From: Miltoncostaea oceani
GTDB lineage: Bacteria; Actinomycetota; Thermoleophilia; Miltoncostaeales; Miltoncostaeaceae
Reading direction: 5' to 3'
Length of the DNA: 64,000 bases
Assembly: GCF_018141545.1 (NCBI RefSeq)
Contig: NZ_CP064356.1
Location: 1,749,001 to 1,813,000 of the forward strand
Notes under the pieces: generated by a model
The model's database searches: none
What the model was told of the DNA's origin: nothing
Seen by the model: only the letters and a program-made list of their open reading frames with translations
Shown here: in pieces, positions 60,601 to 64,000 of the stretch
Numbering within the stretch: the first letter of the stretch is position 1
Layout of the letters: each line of letters begins with the position of its first letter
Program-made: the position numbers and the translations under genes

Positions 60601-60606
60601 ACCCTA
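60601..60606 (-). promoter_or_regulatory. -10 box, leaderless promoter of PDZ/TPR gene
   Basis: TAGGGT on the minus strand ends 7 nt before GTG 60593. Confidence 0.55.
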
Positions 60607-60654
60607 CCAGCGTACGGCCCCCGCACCCGCGGTCCCGGTCCGGGTGCCCCGGAG

Positions 60655-60660
60655 TAGAGT
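60655..60660 (+). promoter_or_regulatory. -10 box of thymidine-phosphorylase-like gene
   Basis: TAGAGT ends 11 nt before ATG 60672; no ribosome site. Confidence 0.45.
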
Positions 60661-60671
60661 GCCGCGCGATC

Positions 60672-61991
60672 ATGGCCGCCCCTCTCGCCCCCGTCGAGGT
60701 GCTCGAGCGGAGCCGGCGCGGGGAGCCGGTCGACGCGGCGAGCGTCGAGGCCTTCGTCCGCTCCTGGCTCGGCGGAGACTCCTCCGACGCCCTCATGTCC
60801 GCCTGGTGCATGGCGGCGTGCCTGCGGGGGATGGAGCCGGAACACGCCGAGGCGATGGCGCGGGCGCTCGTCGGCGGCGGTGAGCGCCTGGAGCTCGGCG
60901 CGCTCGGGCCGGTGGGGGAGATCGGGGCGACGGGGGCGGTCGGCGACGCGGCGCCGCTGGTGGCGGCCCCCCTCGCCGCCGCGCTCGGGGTGATGGTGGC
61001 GACCACCGCCGAACGGGGCCTCGGCCACACCGGCGGCATGATCGACAAGCTCGAGGCGATCCCCGGCTTCGACGCCGACCTGTCGCTCGCCGCCTTCGTC
61101 CGCCAGGCCCGCGACACCGGGATCGCCGTGACGGCGCCCGGCGACCGCCTCGCCCCCGGCGTCCGCCGCCTCGCCGCCCTGCGCGACGCGACGGGGACGA
61201 TCTCGGCGCCCGGACTGGTGGCGGCGTCGATGGCCGCGGGACTGGTCGCGGGGGGCGCCCCCGCGATCGCGCTGCAGGTCGGCTGCGGGTCCGGGGCGCT
61301 GCTGGCGACCCGCGACGAGGCCGAGGAGGCCGCGCGGCGCGTGGCGGCCGTCGTCGCCCCCTGGGGGCGCACCCTCCGCTGGACGGTCGTCGACGCCGAC
61401 GGCCCCCTCGGCCGCGCCGTCGGCAACGCCCTCGAGGTCGCGGAGGCGGCGGAGGTCCTGCGGGGGGCCGGCCACGCGGGGGTGCGCGAGCTCGCGACCC
61501 GCCTGGCGGGGGACCTCGCGGAGGCCGCCGGGGTGGCGCCGGTGGGTGAGGGCCGTGCGCGGGCGCGCGCCGCCCTCGGCGACGGGACGGCCCTCGCGAC
61601 GGCGGAGCGGTGGGTGACGGCGCAGGGCGGCGACCCGGCCGTCTGGACCGACCCCGGGGCCCTGCCGGCGGCGCCCCTGCGCATCGACGTCGAGGCGCCG
61701 CGCGACGGCCACGTGCACCGCGTCGACGGGCGCGCCGTCGGCGAGGTCGCCCGGTGGCTCGGGGCGGGGCGCCTGCACCCGATGCAGTCCATCGACCCGG
61801 TGGCGGGGCTCGAGGTCCTCGTCGCCGCCGGCGACACGGTCGACGAGGGCCAGCCCCTCGCCGTGGTGCACGCCCGCGACGACGGCGCCGGGGCCCGCGC
61901 CCGCGACATGGCCGAGGCCGCGTTCCACATCGGCGAGACGGCGGCCGACGCGCGGCCGCTGGTGCTGGGGGAGGGGGGTGGGGATGCCTGA
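60672..61991 (+). CDS. thymidine/pyrimidine phosphorylase homologue with altered phosphate site
   Basis: 439 aa, the length and domain order of DeoA: helical start, alpha/beta core with ERGLGHTGGMIDKLEAIPGF, and a C-terminal alpha+beta domain. Aligned without gaps to E. coli DeoA numbering, phosphate contacts Lys84, Ser86, Ser95, Ser113 and Thr123 are Ile84, Ala86, Pro95, Ala113 and Met123; Lys190 is Gly. Arg171 and Ser186 remain. It may lack phosphorolysis or use another acceptor. Its stop overlaps the fpg start by 8 nt. Confidence 0.85.
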   Translation: MAAPLAPVEVLERSRRGEPVDAASVEAFVRSWLGGDSSDALMSAWCMAACLRGMEPEHAEAMARALVGGGERLELGALGPVGEIGATGAVGDAAPLVAAPLAAALGVMVATTAERGLGHTGGMIDKLEAIPGFDADLSLAAFVRQARDTGIAVTAPGDRLAPGVRRLAALRDATGTISAPGLVAASMAAGLVAGGAPAIALQVGCGSGALLATRDEAEEAARRVAAVVAPWGRTLRWTVVDADGPLGRAVGNALEVAEAAEVLRGAGHAGVRELATRLAGDLAEAAGVAPVGEGRARARAALGDGTALATAERWVTAQGGDPAVWTDPGALPAAPLRIDVEAPRDGHVHRVDGRAVGEVARWLGAGRLHPMQSIDPVAGLEVLVAAGDTVDEGQPLAVVHARDDGAGARARDMAEAAFHIGETAADARPLVLGEGGGDA

Positions 61992-62832
61992 GCTGCCCGA
62001 GGTCGAGACGATCCGCGCCCAGCTCGCCGACCGGGTGCCGGGGCGCGCGTTCGCGCGCGTCGAGGTGCACGACCCGAAGCTCGTCTCGCCCGCGACGCCG
62101 GAGGAGTTCGTCCGGGAGGTCACCGGCCGCCGGATCGCGGGCCTCGACCGGCGCGGCAAGTACCTCCTCATCGACCTCGACGGGCGGGACACCCTCGCCG
62201 TCCACCTGAGGATGACGGGGCGGCTGCACTGGCGGGCGGCGGGCGACGAGGGGGAGCCCGAGCGCTTCCTCCGCGCCCGGTTCCACCTCGACGACGGCAG
62301 CACCCTCACCTTCGGGGACATGCGGCGCTTCGGCCGGGCGTGGATCGTGCCCGGCACCCCCGCCGAGCGGGAGGGCTACTGGACCGCCCGGGTCGGCGTG
62401 GAGCCCCTGACGCCGCGGTTCACCGCCCGGGTGCTCGGCGACCTCCTCGACGGGCGGCGCGGGCCGATCAAGGCCGTCCTCCTCAACCAGGCGCTCGTCG
62501 CGGGCCTCGGCAACATGTACGTCGACGAGGCGCTGTTCCAGGCCCGCGTCCACCCCCTGCGCCCCGCGGGCGACCTCGACGCCGACGAGGTCCGCCGCCT
62601 GCACCGCGCCATCCGGGACCGGCTCGCCGCGGCCGTCGCCGCCGGCGGGGCGTCGATCGACTCCTACCGGGACGGCCTCGGCGAGAAGGGGCGGATGCAG
62701 GACCTCCTGCGCGTCCACCTGCACCGCGACGAGCCGTGCCCGCGCTGCGGCACCCCGATCGTGAAGACGCGGGTCGCCCAGCGCGGCACCTACTGGTGCC
62801 CCCGCTGCCAGCCGGAGCCCGGCCCGTGGTGA
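61984..62832 (+). CDS. mutM: formamidopyrimidine-DNA glycosylase (Fpg/MutM)
   Basis: 282 aa. MPELPEVETIRAQL gives the catalytic N-terminal Pro after Met removal, with Glu3; RRGKYLLIDL holds the Lys. The helix-two-turn-helix has PIKAVLLNQALVAGLGNMYV, and the C-terminal zinc finger is CPRCG with YWCPRCQ. It excises oxidised purines such as 8-oxoguanine. ATG 61984 is fixed by the MPELPE start; the zinc-less plant or Nei2 types are excluded. Confidence 0.96.
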   Translation: MPELPEVETIRAQLADRVPGRAFARVEVHDPKLVSPATPEEFVREVTGRRIAGLDRRGKYLLIDLDGRDTLAVHLRMTGRLHWRAAGDEGEPERFLRARFHLDDGSTLTFGDMRRFGRAWIVPGTPAEREGYWTARVGVEPLTPRFTARVLGDLLDGRRGPIKAVLLNQALVAGLGNMYVDEALFQARVHPLRPAGDLDADEVRRLHRAIRDRLAAAVAAGGASIDSYRDGLGEKGRMQDLLRVHLHRDEPCPRCGTPIVKTRVAQRGTYWCPRCQPEPGPW

Positions 62833-63803
62833 GCGCCGTCGAGGGCGTCCGGGTCGGCCACTGGACGGACGCGGAGGCCGGGACGGGCTGCACCGTGATC
62901 CTGCCCCGGCCCGGGACCGTCGGCGCCGTCGAGGTGCGCGGCGGCGGGCCCGCGACCCGCGACGTCGACGTGCTCGCCCCCCTCGCGTCGGTCGGCTCGG
63001 TCACCGCCCTGCTCCTGTCGGGCGGCAGCGCGTTCGGGCTCGACGCCGCGTCGGGCGTGGTGCGGTGGTGCGAGGAGCGCGGCCTCGGTCACGCGGCGGG
63101 GCCGGCGACCGTCCCCATCGTCCCGACCGCCTGCATCTTCGACCTCGGCATCACGGGCAACGCCCGGCGCCCCGGCCCCGCCGAGGGGTACGCCGCCTGC
63201 GAGGCCGCCGCACCGGGGCCGCACGCCGTCGGCAGCGTCGGCGCGGGGACGGGCGCGACGTGCGGGAAGCTCCGCGGTCAGGACGGCTGGTGCAAGGGGG
63301 GGCTCGGCGCGGCGACGTTGCGCCTGCACGACGGCGTCACCGTCGCGGCGCTCGCGGTCGTGAACGCGTGGGGCGACGTGCTCGACGAGCGCAACGAGGT
63401 GCTCGCCGGCGCGTGGGACGCCGAGGCGGGTTTCCTCGGCGCCGCCGGGCGGGTCGTGACCCACCCGCCGGAGCACCCCCGCCTCGCCGCGGGCGGCAAC
63501 ACCACCCTCGTCTGCATCGTCACCGACGGCGCCCTCACCAAGACCGATGCGGCGGTCGTGGCGCGGATGTCCCACGCCGGCATGGCGCGGGCGATCTCGC
63601 CGGTGCACACCACGATCGACGGCGACGCGGCGTTCTGCCTCGCCACCGGCGCCCGGCCGGCGAGCGCGTTCGCGTGCGGGGTGGCGGCGGCCGAGGCGGC
63701 GGCGGCGGCGATCCGCGACGCCGTCCGCTCCGCGACGACCGTCCGCGGCGTCCCGACCGGCGCGGAGCGGCGCGCCTCCCTCGGGGGCCCCGGCGGGGGC
63801 TGA
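62829..63803 (+). CDS. P1/DmpA family N-terminal-nucleophile aminopeptidase (S58)
   Basis: 324 aa. VGHWTDAEAGTGCTVIL opening, LSGGSAFGLDAASGVVRW, GAGTGATCGKLRG and GGLGAATLRL are family motifs; AAGGNTTLVCIVTDGALTK contains the self-cleavage site with Thr as likely nucleophile. MSHAGMARAISPVHTTIDGD is the closing signature. It matures by autocleavage and removes N-terminal residues or cleaves beta-peptides. GTG 62829 overlaps the fpg stop; GTG 62826 is an alternative. Confidence 0.9.
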   Translation: MSAVEGVRVGHWTDAEAGTGCTVILPRPGTVGAVEVRGGGPATRDVDVLAPLASVGSVTALLLSGGSAFGLDAASGVVRWCEERGLGHAAGPATVPIVPTACIFDLGITGNARRPGPAEGYAACEAAAPGPHAVGSVGAGTGATCGKLRGQDGWCKGGLGAATLRLHDGVTVAALAVVNAWGDVLDERNEVLAGAWDAEAGFLGAAGRVVTHPPEHPRLAAGGNTTLVCIVTDGALTKTDAAVVARMSHAGMARAISPVHTTIDGDAAFCLATGARPASAFACGVAAAEAAAAAIRDAVRSATTVRGVPTGAERRASLGGPGGG

Positions 63804-63849
63804 CGCCCCGTCCGTGCTTGGATGGGGTCCCGCCGACAGGAGGCAGACC

Positions 63850-64000
63850 ATGACCGCCGACGCCCATGCGCGCGACGAGACGCTCGACTACGACGCGACG
63901 CTCGCCCGGCTCGAGGACCTGGCAGGCCGCGAGGTGCTGGTGGAGCTCCGGGTCGGGGACCGGCACGGCCCGTTCCGCCTCGCGGCGAAGGGCGTCCTCG
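63850..64000 (+). CDS. protein of unknown function, N-terminal fragment
   Basis: The first 50 codons: MTADAHARDETLDYDATLAR, a helix LEDLAGREVLVELRV, then RHGPFRLAAKGVL. An AGGAGG site (63839-63844) supports the ATG. The gene continues beyond the right edge; the visible part looks like a small beta-barrel start but no family is recognised. Confidence 0.6.
   Translation, partial: MTADAHARDETLDYDATLARLEDLAGREVLVELRVGDRHGPFRLAAKGVL

Noticed and set aside
60793-62724. Long antisense frame across the phosphorylase-like and fpg genes
   Set aside because: Arg/Pro-rich low-complexity translation; the plus-strand genes have clear motifs and overlaps.
1-64000. CRISPR arrays, tRNA or rRNA genes, insertion sequences or prophage
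   Set aside because: No regularly spaced repeats, no tRNA T-loop/acceptor pattern, no transposase, integrase or phage structural gene was seen.

Overview
The window is chromosomal DNA of a very GC-rich actinobacterium. Third codon positions are almost all G or C, GTG starts are common, and -10-like TAnnnT boxes sit directly in front of many start codons. The combination of a pilMNO-type type IV pilus operon, metX-metW, an aroCKBQ-pepP-efp-accC-nusB block and dxs-tlyA-nadK-recN suggests a deep-branching lineage such as class Thermoleophilia (inference). I see no prophage, complete insertion sequence, CRISPR array, tRNA or rRNA. Gene content is mostly core and housekeeping, with many stop/start overlaps (ATGA, GTGA, TGATG) marking operons.

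Layout. 1-3100: divergent ABC-ATPase and tetR with a palindromic operator, an aldo/keto reductase, a DUF1206 membrane protein and a 165-bp element with 37-bp inverted ends lying between convergent genes. 3100-13700: metallo-beta-lactamase-fold protein, zinc-ribbon protein, secreted-type serine hydrolase and MscS channel (overlapping pair), BI-1 family protein, Rpf-like muralytic enzyme, J-like/TPR protein, DUF45 metallopeptidase, lipid kinase plus cardiolipin synthase, small proteins and a cupin. 13700-21400: metXW, a flippase-like membrane protein, a site-2 protease with CBS domains, an HtrA-type protease, ketopantoate reductase with RNase HI, and a methyltransferase. 21400-28800: type IV pilus locus (pilin, large secreted Fn3-like repeat protein, prepilin peptidase, PilM, PilN, PilO, lipoprotein). 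28800-33000: second MscS, NhaA fused to a DsbA-like domain, LtrA. 33000-42700: shikimate pathway genes, pepP, efp, a carboxyltransferase-like/AccB fusion, accC, nusB, two unknowns and an FMN reductase. 43100-49100: GST, dxs, tlyA, nadK, recN. 49200-53900: SDR, pyrG, M20 peptidase, NUDIX, MmcQ/YjbR. 54200-64000: OsmC, UvrD-like helicase, DUF3891, dodecin, DUF429, small membrane protein, PDZ/TPR secreted protein, thymidine-phosphorylase-like protein, Fpg, S58 peptidase and the start of an unknown gene.

The strongest unusual signals are: (1) the gene in the accB position encodes a full pyruvate-carboxylase-B-like carboxyltransferase with its metal and lysine sites erased, fused to a complete AccB; (2) a thymidine-phosphorylase homologue in which all five phosphate-contacting residues are changed; (3) a 165-bp inverted-repeat element supplying the stop codons of two convergent genes; (4) two related intergenic clusters of CCRATYGG-centred palindromes; and (5) systematic placement of -10 boxes 6-9 nt before start codons, implying widespread leaderless transcription, including a leaderless 13-codon mini-ORF coupled to a membrane protein gene.
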